Under the pieces are notes generated by a model, which had not been told where the DNA came from, searched no databases, and saw only the letters and a list, made by a program, of their open reading frames with translations. A stretch of DNA of 5,152 nt from assembly GCA_934091015.1 (NCBI GenBank), contig CAKOKM010000056.1:1-5152 (forward strand), given 5' to 3'. This document shows, one piece after another, positions 5,016-5,152 of the stretch. Made by a program: the position numbers and the translations under genes. How positions within the stretch are numbered: position 1 is the stretch's first letter; every line of letters begins with the position of its first letter. This stretch comes from an uncultured Bacilli bacterium (GTDB lineage Bacteria > Bacillota_I > Bacilli_A > RF39 > UBA660).

Positions 5016-5044
5016 TTGAATTTAATATAAACTTAGAGTATAGT
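5016..5044 (+). promoter_or_regulatory. predicted promoter of the tRNA-Asn gene
   Basis: TTGAAT (5016-5021), a 17-base spacer and TATAGT (5039-5044) fit a sigma-A promoter. Transcription would start near 5051, about 16 bases before the mature tRNA. It points away from the minus-strand promoter at 4951-4978, so the intergenic region holds two divergent promoters in about 150 bases. Confidence 0.65.
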
Positions 5045-5066
5045 ATTGTTTGTAGTCGAAGGAAAT

Positions 5067-5142
5067 GCCCGATTAGCTCAGTCGGTAGAGCGCACGGCTG
5101 TTAACCGTTAGGTCGTAGGTTCGAGTCCTACATCGGGCGCCA
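5067..5142 (+). tRNA. tRNA-Asn (anticodon GTT)
   Basis: The 76-base gene folds as a full cloverleaf. The acceptor stem is GCCCGAT (5067-5073) with ATCGGGC (5132-5138), discriminator G at 5139, and an encoded CCA at 5140-5142. The D stem is GCTC with GAGC (5076-5079, 5088-5091). The anticodon loop is CTGTTAA (5098-5104), so the anticodon is GTT (5100-5102), reading AAC/AAU for asparagine. The T arm is GTAGG with CCTAC (5115-5119, 5127-5131) around TTCGAGT. The variable loop has five bases. The first pair of the anticodon stem is a C-U mismatch (5093 with 5109). No terminator is visible before the window ends ten bases later, so further tRNAs may follow. Confidence 0.97.
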
Positions 5143-5152
5143 TTTAGATTAT

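Overview
The window is strongly AT-rich and looks like a compact, low-GC Gram-positive genome (Bacillota, in the direction of Erysipelotrichia, RF39-type or Mollicutes relatives). This rests on AGGAGG-type ribosome binding sites, short U-tailed terminators, sigma-A-like promoters with 16-18 base spacers, and YgaC/NtdP-type and ComEB-type proteins. All five tryptophans in the six protein genes are TGG and all stops are TAA or TAG, so the standard code fits, although UGA is never used. The lineage is an inference from these traits; no marker gene was compared.

Six protein genes lie on the minus strand and one tRNA-Asn(GTT) gene on the plus strand. Read in the direction of minus-strand transcription (right to left), the layout is as follows. 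(1) A gene for a long, acidic, low-complexity protein with a possible LysM-like C-terminal domain, diverging from the tRNA gene, is followed after 19 bases by a small gene of unknown function; this pair ends at a clear terminator (3354-3382). (2) A monocistronic gene for a secreted or membrane-anchored lysozyme/glucosaminidase-like peptidoglycan hydrolase has its own promoter and terminator. (3) A dCMP deaminase gene (comEB-like) and a divergent phosphoglycerate kinase gene (pgk) overlap by one base. (4) A nucleoside tri-/diphosphate phosphatase gene (ntdP/ygaC, DUF402) has its own promoter and ends at a terminator near the left edge. A further minus-strand promoter is predicted at 29-57, firing off the left edge.

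Functionally, comEB, pgk and ntdP form a plausible nucleotide-pool group: dCMP to dUMP, NDP/NTP phosphoryl transfer, and NTP/NDP hydrolysis. The PGK carries Lys at two positions that are normally substrate-binding Arg, while most of its nucleotide-side motifs remain. This raises the question of whether it is a normal glycolytic enzyme. The other genes concern the cell envelope (hydrolase) or are unknown.

Transcription signals are unusually tightly packed. Three stop codons lie inside or at the edge of terminator hairpins, and the -35 box of the comEB-pgk promoter sits exactly in the loop of the preceding gene's terminator. I found no mobile element, CRISPR array, prophage or riboswitch, and no defence or biosynthetic system that I could defend as new. 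There is no gene-free stretch longer than 300 bases.
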